The notes beneath the pieces were generated by a model, which was not told the DNA's origin, ran no database searches, and was given only the letters and a program-made list of their open reading frames with translations. Positions 40,870 through 49,012 of a DNA stretch of 49,163 bases are shown here, one piece after another (position 1 is the first letter of the stretch; the number at the start of each line of letters is the position of its first letter). The stretch covers positions 1 to 49,163 of the forward strand of contig JAZNPP010000042.1 of assembly GCA_045589695.1 (NCBI GenBank). Direction: 5' to 3'. A program made the translations under genes and the position numbers. The stretch is from HGM04593 sp045589695. Its GTDB lineage: Bacteria > Bacteroidota > Bacteroidia > Bacteroidales > Bacteroidaceae.

Positions 40870-42135
40870 ATGAAAACAAAATTATTGTCGCTGTTGTTTA
40901 TTTCTTTCGTCGCTTTGAACGTGAAAGCTCAGAGCAATCAGGAGGTTATGGACTACTATAACATGAAAATCGACGAGATAGTAAATAAATGGCAAAATGT
41001 ATCTTCCGATTATGACGAAGAGAAAACCAACCATGTATATGCGAAGGTGTTCACCTCTCCGGTACTCTATTCGTCGGTAATCGGCCATGCCTTCGGTGAC
41101 GGCAGCGCAAGAGAGGAAAGCGATCTTCTCGCAATGGACGACAAGCGTTCCGACGTTATCGACGGTCTTATGCTCAATTTCTACAAAGAGGCTCCCGAGC
41201 ATGTGGCGATGACCGAGGGTGAGCTGAGAAGCGAAAAATCCGTAGTCGCCTACCGTCCCGAAATATCGGCGCTCGACATTGAAATAGCAAAGGCGAAGAT
41301 GCCCGAAGATGTCGCAGGCGGCATGAAAACTACTGTCGTTAAGCCTAACTATTGGAAGTTCGGCGGCCGCACTTCGCTTACTTTTTCACAGAGCTTTATC
41401 TCCGACAACTGGTATCAGGGAGGTGAAAAGAACTATTTTTCAATGCTCGCTACGGTTGATCTCGACCTCAACTATGACAACCAGGACCGTTTAAGCTGGA
41501 CAAACCACTTTGATTTTGACCTCGGTTTCGCCACCTATGAAGCGGATAACAAGTTAGGCGTCAGAACAAATACGGACAAGTTGCGTCTTGAATCAACGTT
41601 CGGTTACAGGGTAGTGAAGTCGCTCGATATTGCGGCTAAAGTAAAGGCGGAAACGCAGTCATTGCCTTTTTATAGCGGTGACAACAGTCTGGTTTCGGCT
41701 TTTATCTCTCCGCTTGACGCCAATGCCTCAATCGGTCTGAACTATAAGCCCAACATCGGAAATTTCAAGATGGAGATTTATCTCGCTCCTTTCTCCGGTT
41801 ATAACTGCCGCTACGTATATCACGACGAGCTTACAGCCGCTTACGGTATCGAAAAGGGCCACTTCAAACAGGACTTCGGTACCCAGCTTGTGGTTACAAT
41901 CCCGACATACAAGCTGACATCGTTCCTCGATGTATATTCACGTTTAGAGTACTACACCGACTACCACCGTGTTTTCTTCCAGTGGGAGGCGAAGTTCAAT
42001 GTCGCTCTCAGCAAGTATTTTACAGCGTCCTTGATGTTGCATACTCGTTTCGACGACAGTGTCGCTTGTCATGAAAACTGGAAGTACTGGCAGTTTAAGG
42101 AACTGTTCACTCTTGGCGTAGCGTACGCTTGGTAA
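40870..42135 (+). CDS. DUF3078 family outer-membrane protein
   Basis: 421 residues from ATG 40870, chosen because the promoter box lies downstream of the alternative start at 40819. The signal peptide (LLSLLFISFVALNVKAQS) is followed by an N-terminal helical part (~25-130) and a beta-barrel with many alternating strands. The hallmark of DUF3078, FSQSFISDNWYQGGEKNYFS, is at about residue 175. The protein ends in aromatic residues (LGVAYAW), typical of outer-membrane barrels. The family has no known function. It is followed, 48 bases later, by the CPA2 antiporter. Confidence 0.85.
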   Translation: MKTKLLSLLFISFVALNVKAQSNQEVMDYYNMKIDEIVNKWQNVSSDYDEEKTNHVYAKVFTSPVLYSSVIGHAFGDGSAREESDLLAMDDKRSDVIDGLMLNFYKEAPEHVAMTEGELRSEKSVVAYRPEISALDIEIAKAKMPEDVAGGMKTTVVKPNYWKFGGRTSLTFSQSFISDNWYQGGEKNYFSMLATVDLDLNYDNQDRLSWTNHFDFDLGFATYEADNKLGVRTNTDKLRLESTFGYRVVKSLDIAAKVKAETQSLPFYSGDNSLVSAFISPLDANASIGLNYKPNIGNFKMEIYLAPFSGYNCRYVYHDELTAAYGIEKGHFKQDFGTQLVVTIPTYKLTSFLDVYSRLEYYTDYHRVFFQWEAKFNVALSKYFTASLMLHTRFDDSVACHENWKYWQFKELFTLGVAYAW

Positions 42136-42183
42136 AATTAGGTAAAAACAGATGTCGTTCAAGTGCAATAGAGAGTAATCCTT

Positions 42184-44214
42184 ATGAATTTCAGTTCTTT
42201 GTTCCCCGTGACGGAGCCTACCTGGATATTCTTGGGCGTGCTCTCTATTGTCCTGTTCGCTCCGCTGCTGTTCAACAAGCTGCGTATGCCTCATATCATC
42301 GGCATGATATTGGCGGGCCTTCTCGTAGGCCCTAACGGCCTGAACATCTTAGAACGTGACAGCAGCTTCGAGCTTTTCGGCAAGGTTGGCCTTTACTATA
42401 TAATGTTCCTTGCCAGCCTTGAGATAAACATGCAGGAGATGAAGCAGGCAAAGGGCGGCGCCCTGCTTATGGGTCTTGCGGTCTTTGCCATTCCTGTCGT
42501 GCTGGGCATGGTTGCCAACCTGTATATACTCGAGTACAGCCTCATTGCGTCGTTGCTTCTCGCAAGCATGTATGCGTCGTACACGCTGATATCCTATCCC
42601 ATTGTGGCGCGCCACGGTCTTTCGCGTCTGCGCTGTGTGAATTTTGTCGTCGGCGGCACGATAATCACCGACACTCTTACGCTTTTTGTCCTTGCCGTCG
42701 TCGCCGGCACGTTTACGGGAGAGGCCGACATCTGGTTTGTCCTCTTCATGCTTCTAAAGCTCATCGCCATTGCGGCTGTGATAATTTTTGTCTTCCCCCG
42801 CATCGCGCGGAAGTTCTTCCGCACATACAACGACAGCGTAATTCAGTATATCTTCGTAATGGTGATGCTCTTCCTCGGAGCGGGCCTTATGGAACTTGCC
42901 GGCATGGAGGGAATTCTCGGAGCTTTTATCACCGGTCTTGTGCTTAACCGCCTTATACCGCACTCTTCGCCCTTGATGCGTCGTATCGACTTCGTGGGCA
43001 ATGCGATATTCATTCCCTATTTCCTAATAGGGGTGGGAATGCTTATTGACGTCCGTGTGCTTTTCAACGGCAACGGCTCTCTGCTTGTAGCTGCGGTGAT
43101 GATATCTACAGCTCTTTTGGGCAAGTGGCTGGCATCGTTCCTTGTGGCGAAGCGTTACCGCATGTCGTGGGACGAACAGAAGCTGATGTTCGGCCTCAGT
43201 ACCTCGCAGGCGGCGGCTACTCTTGCGGCGGCGTTCGTGGGGCATGGCATAATACTCCCCGACGGTTCGCGTCTGCTCAATGATGATGTCCTCAACGGCA
43301 CTATTCTTCTCATTCTTGTGACATGTATAGTAAGTTCTGTCATGTCGGACCGGGCGTCGCGCAAGCTTGTCGTGTCGGGCGCCGCTCTCAACAAACCGGC
43401 AGGCGTATCGTCCAAGAAAACTCTTATTGCCCTTGCCAACCCTAATATGGTGGACAAACTCATGGACCTTGCCCTGCTCATACGCAAGGAGAACAGTACA
43501 ATACCTCTTTCGGCGATAACGGTTGTGCTTGACGAGGACAAGAAACTTCAGTCGGGGGCTTCCAAACTGCTCGACAAGGCTGCCGGCATCGCAGCGTCGG
43601 TCAATGTGCCGTTGCTCACCAAGATGCGTCTCACGACAAACCTCGCGCACGGTATAATTCACGAAGTGAAGGAGAACGATTACCGTGAGCTTATCGTAGG
43701 CTTCCACAAAAAGGAGACCGCTAACGACACCTTCCTCGGCAATGTGCTGCCCGAGGTGCTTAACGCCCTCGACTGCCAGGTTGTAATGGCGCGCATGAAC
43801 ATTCCGTTGAATACCGTCCGCATGATGCATATCACATTCCCGGCTAAGGCCGAATATGAGGCGGGCTTCCCTTATTGGGTCGAGGAGACCGCACGCATGG
43901 CGGCAGGTCTCGGCTGTGAGATAATGTATCACGGACACCCCGACACGTTCGTCCGTATAAAGGAACTGCTTGCCAAGTGCGACCCTGTCGAGGCTCATTT
44001 CTTCGACACCGACGGCGGCAATGACCTCAAACGTCTTTCTAAGATAATAAAAGAGGACCATCTTCTTGTCATTGTCAGCGCCCGCCGCGGCTCAATATCT
44101 TTCCGTCCGTCACACGACCATATCTTCGTGCAGTTGCAGCGTGACTATCCTAATACGAGCGTTCTGCTTGTCTATCCTAACGGCTACAAGGTCGAAGGCG
44201 GCGAAACGCATTGA
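42184..44214 (+). CDS. CPA2-family cation:proton antiporter
   Basis: 676 residues. About twelve membrane segments occupy ~10-400: LRMPHIIGMILAGLLVGPNG, LASLEINM, ITDTLTLFVLAVVAG, EGILGAFITGLVLNRLIP and FVGNAIFIPYFLIGVGMLID are characteristic of the Kef/CPA2 antiporters. The C-terminal half (~410-676) is cytosolic with two USP-like repeats (KKTLIALANPNMVDKLMDLA and VRMMHITFPAKAEYEAG), which may bind nucleotides and gate the channel. It exchanges Na+ or K+ for H+ across the inner membrane. No KTN domain is visible. Confidence 0.88.
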   Translation: MNFSSLFPVTEPTWIFLGVLSIVLFAPLLFNKLRMPHIIGMILAGLLVGPNGLNILERDSSFELFGKVGLYYIMFLASLEINMQEMKQAKGGALLMGLAVFAIPVVLGMVANLYILEYSLIASLLLASMYASYTLISYPIVARHGLSRLRCVNFVVGGTIITDTLTLFVLAVVAGTFTGEADIWFVLFMLLKLIAIAAVIIFVFPRIARKFFRTYNDSVIQYIFVMVMLFLGAGLMELAGMEGILGAFITGLVLNRLIPHSSPLMRRIDFVGNAIFIPYFLIGVGMLIDVRVLFNGNGSLLVAAVMISTALLGKWLASFLVAKRYRMSWDEQKLMFGLSTSQAAATLAAAFVGHGIILPDGSRLLNDDVLNGTILLILVTCIVSSVMSDRASRKLVVSGAALNKPAGVSSKKTLIALANPNMVDKLMDLALLIRKENSTIPLSAITVVLDEDKKLQSGASKLLDKAAGIAASVNVPLLTKMRLTTNLAHGIIHEVKENDYRELIVGFHKKETANDTFLGNVLPEVLNALDCQVVMARMNIPLNTVRMMHITFPAKAEYEAGFPYWVEETARMAAGLGCEIMYHGHPDTFVRIKELLAKCDPVEAHFFDTDGGNDLKRLSKIIKEDHLLVIVSARRGSISFRPSHDHIFVQLQRDYPNTSVLLVYPNGYKVEGGETH

Positions 44215-44225
44215 TATAGCGATTA

Positions 44226-44328
44226 GCGATTAAAGCGAAGCTTCAACGGCATGAGCAGCATCTCGTCAAGCGCAGTGCCGCAAAGTGGCACCGCTTGGGT
44301 TGCGATAGCGAATGCCGCCAACAGATTA
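44226..44328. repeat. ~100-bp dispersed repeat, left copy flanking GH92
   Basis: Matches 46714-46818 in the opposite orientation over ~100 bases, with one short variable stretch (near GCAGTGCCGCAAAGTGGCAC versus a longer version). It contains small hairpins. Its right end supplies the stop codon and the last residues of the GH92 gene. A diverged relative is at about 6100-6180. Confidence 0.8.
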
Positions 44329-46494
44329 GCGATTAAACATTATCACCCCTCCTTCGGCAATATCCTTATGCGTTATCGCAGTGCCTTTTATCCGTTTGCC
44401 GTTTAGCGACACATTATTATAATATATGCCTCCTCCTTCGCTCTTTATAGTGAAGCTCTTGCCGCCGGGCAATTGCAGACGTGCCTCGGGGAACAGCGGC
44501 GTGCCCAACTCGTATTCCCCGCCGACGGGGTTTACCGGGTAGAATCCTAACGCCGACATCACGTACCACGCCGACATCTGCCCGCAGTCTTCGTTGCCGC
44601 AAAGTCCGTCGGGGGTGTTCCGGTACAGCTCACGCATTATCCGCGACACGTAACGTCGGGTCTTTTCGGGCTCGCCTATGCGGTTGAACAGATATGCCAC
44701 GTGGTGGCTCGGCTCGTTGCCGTGGGCGTACTGCCCGATCATGCCGGTACTGAATATCGGCAGTTCGGCGTTCTCGGCGGGGCTGTACGTGAACATGCTG
44801 TCAAGTTTCTCGGCAAATCTATCCCTGCCCATCAGATTTATCAACCCGTCGATATCGTGCTGCACGCTCCACATGTAGTGCCATGCGTTGCTTTCGCATA
44901 TATGCGGCGTGTATTCGTCGGGACTGAACAGCGGCTGGAACTCGCCCCGGCTGTCGCGGGGCTGCATGAATGTCGTGGCGGGGTTATATTGGTTGCGCCA
45001 GTTCCCGCTGCGGCGGTAAAACGTCTCTGCTATGCTGTCGTGTCCCATATCCTCTGCCATGCGGGCTATGCAGTAGTCGTCAAAGGCATACTCAAGGCTT
45101 CTCGACATCGCCCAGTTATCGCTGTTGTAGGGGTCTTCGACATCGTAGGGCACAAAGCCCAGCTCTTTGTAAAGTCCTATGCCTCGGTAGCTGTCGTTGT
45201 CGGCTGTAGCCACGCATGCCGCGAGGGCCTTTTCGGCGTCAAAGCCTCTGAATCCTTTCAGCCATGCGTCGGCGATGACAGGAACGGAGTGGTAGCCTAT
45301 CATCATGTCGGTCTCGCTGCCCCACATGTTCCATACGGGCAGCCTGCCGTGCTGGTCGTGGAAGGCTATGAAAGAGTTTACGAAGTCATCGACCCTTTCG
45401 GGCGCAATGAGCGTGTATAGAGGGTGCGCTGTTCTGAAGGTGTCCCACAACGAAAAGGTGGAGTAGTTACGCCATCCGTCGGCGGTATGGTTCCTGCCGT
45501 CGGCGCCACGGTACGTGCCGTCAATGTCGCAATATATCGTCGGGGCGAGCATGCAATGGTATAGTGTCGTGTAAAAGCATGTGCGCTGCTCGTCGGTGCC
45601 GCCTTTAACGTCGATGCGCGCAAGATGCCTGTTCCACGTCTCGCGCGTGCCGGCACGGTAGCGGTCGAAATTGTCGTGCGGAGCCTCGGCGTCAAGGTTT
45701 TTTCTGGCGCCCTCAGGACCGGTCCCCGAAAGGGCGGTGACGACAGTCAGCCTGCGGCAGCTGTCATTAGCGAAGGTTATGCAGGCCGTTCCCGGCACTT
45801 TTTTAATGCCTGTTCCGCAATGAATGTCGGCGCTGTCGCATGCGAACGACGTTATCGGGCGCGAGAAGCGTGTGCGGAAGAACACCTGCTGGTCTCTTGC
45901 CCAACCGTCCGAAAAGCGGTATCCCTCAATAGTGAAGCTGTCCGCGAGCGTAATGCCGCAGTCTACAGTGCTGTCCCAGTTCATGGACTTGGCGAGGTCA
46001 AGCATAACTATAGCCGTGTCGTCGGGGTAGGTGTACCGCTGAATGCCGCAGCGCTCGGTAGCGGTAAGTTCAACGGTTATGCCGTAGCTGCTGAGGTGTA
46101 CTTTGTAGTATCCGGCCTCGCACTCTTCGCTGTCGTGGCTGAACATGGAGTGTGTGCCGAGCGGCGGTGCCGCCGTTCTCAGCGGGTAGGTGACGGGCAG
46201 GAAGCTGATATCGTAAAGGTCACCGGCGCCCGTTCCCGAAAGGTGAGTGTGGCTGAACCCGGCTATAGTGCTGTCGGGGTAGAAGTACCCCGCTATCCTG
46301 TCCCAGCCCGGCAGTCCGTTGTCGGGGCTCAGCTGCACCATGCCGAACGGAGCCTGCGCTCCGGGGTATGTGTTGCCTTTGTAGTCCGTGCCTATGAGCG
46401 GGTTTACCAACGAAACGTAGTCGGTTGCCGTTTGCGCGGCAACGGAAGCCGCAAGCAGAAAGGCTGCTGTTATAGTTGTGATTTTCTGTTTCAT
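44326..46494 (-). CDS. GH92 alpha-mannosidase
   Basis: 722 residues, signal peptide (TTITAAFLLAASVAAQ). GH92 hallmarks: VNPLIGTDYKGNTYPGAQAP, GFSHTHLSGTGAGD, RDQQVFFRTRF, and the catalytic-domain motifs GNEPSHHVAYLFN and GNEDCGQMSAWYVMSALGFY. The family removes mannose from host N-glycans with Ca2+, in an inverting reaction; the GNEP motif glutamate acts as general acid. The last residues (MFNR) lie within the flanking dispersed repeat. The gene is bracketed by inverted ~100-bp repeats. It is probably part of host-glycan use with the sialidase. Confidence 0.95.
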   Translation of the reverse strand: MKQKITTITAAFLLAASVAAQTATDYVSLVNPLIGTDYKGNTYPGAQAPFGMVQLSPDNGLPGWDRIAGYFYPDSTIAGFSHTHLSGTGAGDLYDISFLPVTYPLRTAAPPLGTHSMFSHDSEECEAGYYKVHLSSYGITVELTATERCGIQRYTYPDDTAIVMLDLAKSMNWDSTVDCGITLADSFTIEGYRFSDGWARDQQVFFRTRFSRPITSFACDSADIHCGTGIKKVPGTACITFANDSCRRLTVVTALSGTGPEGARKNLDAEAPHDNFDRYRAGTRETWNRHLARIDVKGGTDEQRTCFYTTLYHCMLAPTIYCDIDGTYRGADGRNHTADGWRNYSTFSLWDTFRTAHPLYTLIAPERVDDFVNSFIAFHDQHGRLPVWNMWGSETDMMIGYHSVPVIADAWLKGFRGFDAEKALAACVATADNDSYRGIGLYKELGFVPYDVEDPYNSDNWAMSRSLEYAFDDYCIARMAEDMGHDSIAETFYRRSGNWRNQYNPATTFMQPRDSRGEFQPLFSPDEYTPHICESNAWHYMWSVQHDIDGLINLMGRDRFAEKLDSMFTYSPAENAELPIFSTGMIGQYAHGNEPSHHVAYLFNRIGEPEKTRRYVSRIMRELYRNTPDGLCGNEDCGQMSAWYVMSALGFYPVNPVGGEYELGTPLFPEARLQLPGGKSFTIKSEGGGIYYNNVSLNGKRIKGTAITHKDIAEGGVIMFNR

Positions 46495-46604
46495 AGCGAT
46501 TTTCTTTATTGCGAATATACGGAAAATGTAACATTTTTATTAGAAATTCATTAAAAATAAAATATAATGATTAACGTTTAACGATTAAAGATTAACGAGT
46601 AACG

Positions 46605-46649
46605 AAATCACACTCCTAAGTTGCATTTCGCAACTTAGGAGTGTGATTT
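46605..46649. terminator. Perfect 20-bp hairpin
   Basis: A 20-bp perfect stem (46605-46624 with 46630-46649) closes a 5-base loop. It lies between GH92 and the APC permease, both on the minus strand, so it could end the permease transcript before the GH92 promoter. Confidence 0.8.
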
Positions 46650-46713
46650 TTGTGAGCTAAGGTGACTATGGCAAAGTGAAAACTGAAAGGTGAAAGGTGA
46701 AATCGCTCCTCGT

Positions 46714-46818
46714 TAATCTGTTGGCGGCATTCGCTACCGCAACCCAAGCGGCATCACTTTCGGCGATGCCACGCTTGACGAGATGCTGCTCACGCCGTCG
46801 AAGCTTCGCTTTAATCGC
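46714..46818. repeat. ~100-bp dispersed repeat, right copy flanking GH92
   Basis: Inverted copy of 44226-44328. Together they form a 2.4-kb inverted-repeat unit around the GH92 gene. The outer boundary is ~70 bases before the 35-base motif. Confidence 0.8.
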
Positions 46819-46891
46819 TCCACTTTCCACGTTAATCAATACTTTTGACAATGCTCGCTTATCGTGACCCGCAGGGCATGAACATTGTCCA

Positions 46892-46926
46892 TGCTGCCTG
46901 CGACCTATCACTGCTCGCATTGTCGA
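46892..46926. repeat. 35-base terminator-adjacent repeat, copy C
   Basis: 27 of 35 positions match copy A at 695-729 by eye, including the closing GCATTGTCGA. It abuts the terminator hairpin of the APC gene, as copy A abuts the TPR-gene terminator. Confidence 0.6.
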
Positions 46927-46952
46927 AAGTAAAAATCTTTGATTTTTACTTT
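46926..46952. terminator. Terminator of the APC permease gene
   Basis: A 12-bp perfect stem (46926-46937 with 46941-46952) with a TTT loop. The stem includes the stop codon of the permease (at 46946-46948), so translation ends inside the hairpin. Confidence 0.75.
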
Positions 46953-48397
46953 TCCCAATGGAAGGGCTCGAACTGCGTGCTTTTGTCTATCCAGCTCGGT
47001 TTGCGCATCGCATATATCACGAACGGGGCTCCGACAACTATTATGCATCCGATAAACAGCACGGCGTACCAGACGGTATCGCTGCCCACTGCAATCTGTG
47101 CAGGCGGAATGAAGCTGAGTACAAAGGCAAGGAGGCTGCCCAAGAAGCCTACGCCGCTTACTATCCACATGACTCCGTTGCCTCGCTTGCCCAAACGGAA
47201 AGGACGCTCGGCGTCTTTCATGTTGTAACGCAGATATATCGCCGCTGCGAACATAAGCAGGTACATTATAAGGTACAGCAGCACGGTCAGCTGAGAGAGA
47301 ATCTGATAGAAACTCTGTACCGACGGCATGACGACGAACAGCAGGCTCAGCACGGTGACTATGCCGCCCTGAATGAGCAGGATGTTCTTCTGCACGCCAA
47401 TCTTGTTGCTCTTCTGCATGAAAGGCGGCAGATAGCCTGCCTTGCCCACTGCAAAGATACCTTTAGACGGGCCCGATACCCAGGTAAGCACGCCTGCAAG
47501 CACGCCGAAGGCGAGAGCGACGGCGATTACCGGCGACATCCACGACATGTGTATGTACTTGAAATAGTTGTCGAAGCCGACCAAGAGGCTCTGCGTGAGG
47601 TTTATATCTTTCTGCGGTATGATGATGCCAAGCGCGAACGTGCCTAATATGAATATGAGTACCGTGATTATAGCGCCCATGAAAACAGCCTTAGGGTAGC
47701 TTTTGCTTGGGTTGTCCATGTCTTTTACATGAATGCCTGTCATCTCCATTCCTGCGTAGAAGAGGAATATTCCCGACGCAAGAACAAGGTTGTCGAGTTT
47801 GGTGATATCGGGGAAGAAATCGCCGCCGAAGTCCATCTGTGACTTGCCGCCGCTGGCAAGGTATACTATCGCAAGCACCACAAGCAGAGCGGCGGGGATA
47901 ATGGTGCCTATAAGTCCGCCAATCTTGGCAACCTTGCTTACCCAGCCTAATCCTTTGAGCGAGATGAACGTCGCCGCCCAATAGATGATAAGAACTGCTG
48001 CGAGGGTGTAGAATTTGTTCGAAGCAAGATTCATGTCGGCTGTATCGTTCATGCCTATGAAGGCGAGCGACACGGCGCCGAACGTCAGTACGGTAGGGTA
48101 CCAAATGGTACTCTCAACCCACTGCAGCCAAATGGCAAGGAAGCCTATCTTCTTGCCGAAAGCCTCGCCTACCCAACGGAACACGCCGCCCTGCTTGTCC
48201 TGAAACATTGCAGCAAGTTCGGCAGCTACGAACGACGTGGGGATAAGGAACACTAAGGCTGCGAACAGATAATAGAATGCCGAGCTAATGCCGTACTCAG
48301 CCTCTGCGGGGAGTCCTCGCAACGATACTACCGCTGTCACGTTCATGATAGCGAGCGTCGCTACTCCAAGTTTTACGCTTTTTGTCATTGTGGACAT
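46946..48397 (-). CDS. APC-family amino acid permease, GadC-like
   Basis: 483 residues with twelve predicted membrane segments. The first segment motif KLGVATLAIMNVTAVVSLRG, then FYYLFAALVFLIPTSFVAAE and GGVFRWVGEAFGKKIGF, and the later GMEMTGIHVKDMDNPSKSYP, resemble glutamate:GABA antiporters (GadC) of the APC superfamily. GadC-type proteins exchange glutamate for GABA for acid resistance. No glutamate decarboxylase is adjacent, so the substrate could be another amino acid. It is monocistronic here with a long gene-free upstream region. Confidence 0.85.
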   Translation of the reverse strand: MSTMTKSVKLGVATLAIMNVTAVVSLRGLPAEAEYGISSAFYYLFAALVFLIPTSFVAAELAAMFQDKQGGVFRWVGEAFGKKIGFLAIWLQWVESTIWYPTVLTFGAVSLAFIGMNDTADMNLASNKFYTLAAVLIIYWAATFISLKGLGWVSKVAKIGGLIGTIIPAALLVVLAIVYLASGGKSQMDFGGDFFPDITKLDNLVLASGIFLFYAGMEMTGIHVKDMDNPSKSYPKAVFMGAIITVLIFILGTFALGIIIPQKDINLTQSLLVGFDNYFKYIHMSWMSPVIAVALAFGVLAGVLTWVSGPSKGIFAVGKAGYLPPFMQKSNKIGVQKNILLIQGGIVTVLSLLFVVMPSVQSFYQILSQLTVLLYLIMYLLMFAAAIYLRYNMKDAERPFRLGKRGNGVMWIVSGVGFLGSLLAFVLSFIPPAQIAVGSDTVWYAVLFIGCIIVVGAPFVIYAMRKPSWIDKSTQFEPFHWEK

Positions 48398-48474
48398 AGT
48401 TATAATGGTTTTAATTCTACAATATGAAGGAATAACAATAGATGGTAAAACAAAGTTTTGTTACCGGCGAGTTT

Positions 48475-48546
48475 TGCGTTTAACGATTAACGGGGAACGA
48501 TGAAAGTTGAGAGTTGAGGGTTTAGAGTTTAGGGTTGAGAGTTTAA
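48475..48546. repeat. Simple repeats: AACGATTAAC and TTGAGAG types
   Basis: GTTTAACGATTAACGG is followed by GTTGAGAGTTGAGGG/TTTAGAG/TTGAGAG units, the reverse-strand form of the repeat at 17550. It lies upstream of the APC gene. Confidence 0.6.
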
Positions 48547-48565
48547 CATCAACTCAGTAAATAAC

Positions 48566-48595
48566 GACATCGGAGAGCAAAAGCTCTCCGATGTC
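48566..48595. terminator. 13-bp hairpin with AAAA loop
   Basis: GACATCGGAGAGC (48566-48578) pairs perfectly with GCTCTCCGATGTC (48583-48595). It looks like an intrinsic terminator without an evident gene ending at it on either strand. A second weaker stem (48657-48665 with 48695-48703, nested hairpin at 48661-48674) lies 60 bases on. Confidence 0.6.
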
Positions 48596-48782
48596 TGTTT
48601 ATTCTTAATAACCTTAGCCTTCTTTCAGTCTACAAACCCCATTGCCCCAAAACTAAAAAAGGCGAACGCTCGCCGTTATATTCTACCGCAGTCCTCGCCT
48701 TTTCCCTGAGAAACAACGGAGCCTCACTCTGTTTTTAACGGTGACGGTATTGTTCGGAAAATACTCGTGCAATGGAATAAAC

Positions 48783-48856
48783 GACAGCAGAAGTAATTTT
48801 CAAAACAAATCGGCACTGTAAATGAGAGAGTGTAAAGCCCTGCCGGATGCAGACCA
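48783..48856. repeat. 73-bp direct repeat, left copy
   Basis: About 73 bases repeated at 48939-49012 (period 156), with a few differences; it starts ACAGCAGAAGTAATTTTCAA and ends CGGATGCAG(A/G)CCAT. It contains the hairpin CCTGC...GCAGG. Confidence 0.75.
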
Positions 48857-48938
48857 TAAAACTGAAAACAGCGAATTCATCTAGTTTATTGTTTCATTGT
48901 TGCACATTAGAGATTTTAGCATTACCATTGCCGGCGGT

Positions 48939-49012
48939 ACAGCAGAAGTAATTTTCAAAATAGAACCGGCACTGTAAGTGAGAGAGTGTAAAGCCCTGCC
49001 GGATGCAGGCCA
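48939..49012. repeat. 73-bp direct repeat, right copy
   Basis: Second copy of 48783-48856, one base longer near position 25. A 67-codon minus-strand open frame across it appears to be spurious and repeat-derived. Confidence 0.75.

Larger units (their letters stand above)
46495..46945. other. Repeat-rich intergenic region upstream of GH92
   Basis: 451 bases without a gene. In order: the GH92 promoter area (about 46495-46560); a TTAACGATTAA-type simple repeat (46569-46604); a perfect 20-bp hairpin; the right-hand copy of the ~100-bp dispersed repeat; a 35-base terminator-adjacent motif; and the terminator hairpin of the APC gene. Open frames here are spurious. Confidence 0.7.

Noticed and set aside
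44326..46494. Long antisense open frames across GH92 (also across sialidase and other large genes)
   Set aside because: They arise from codon composition of the real genes on the opposite strand and have no domain-like sequence.
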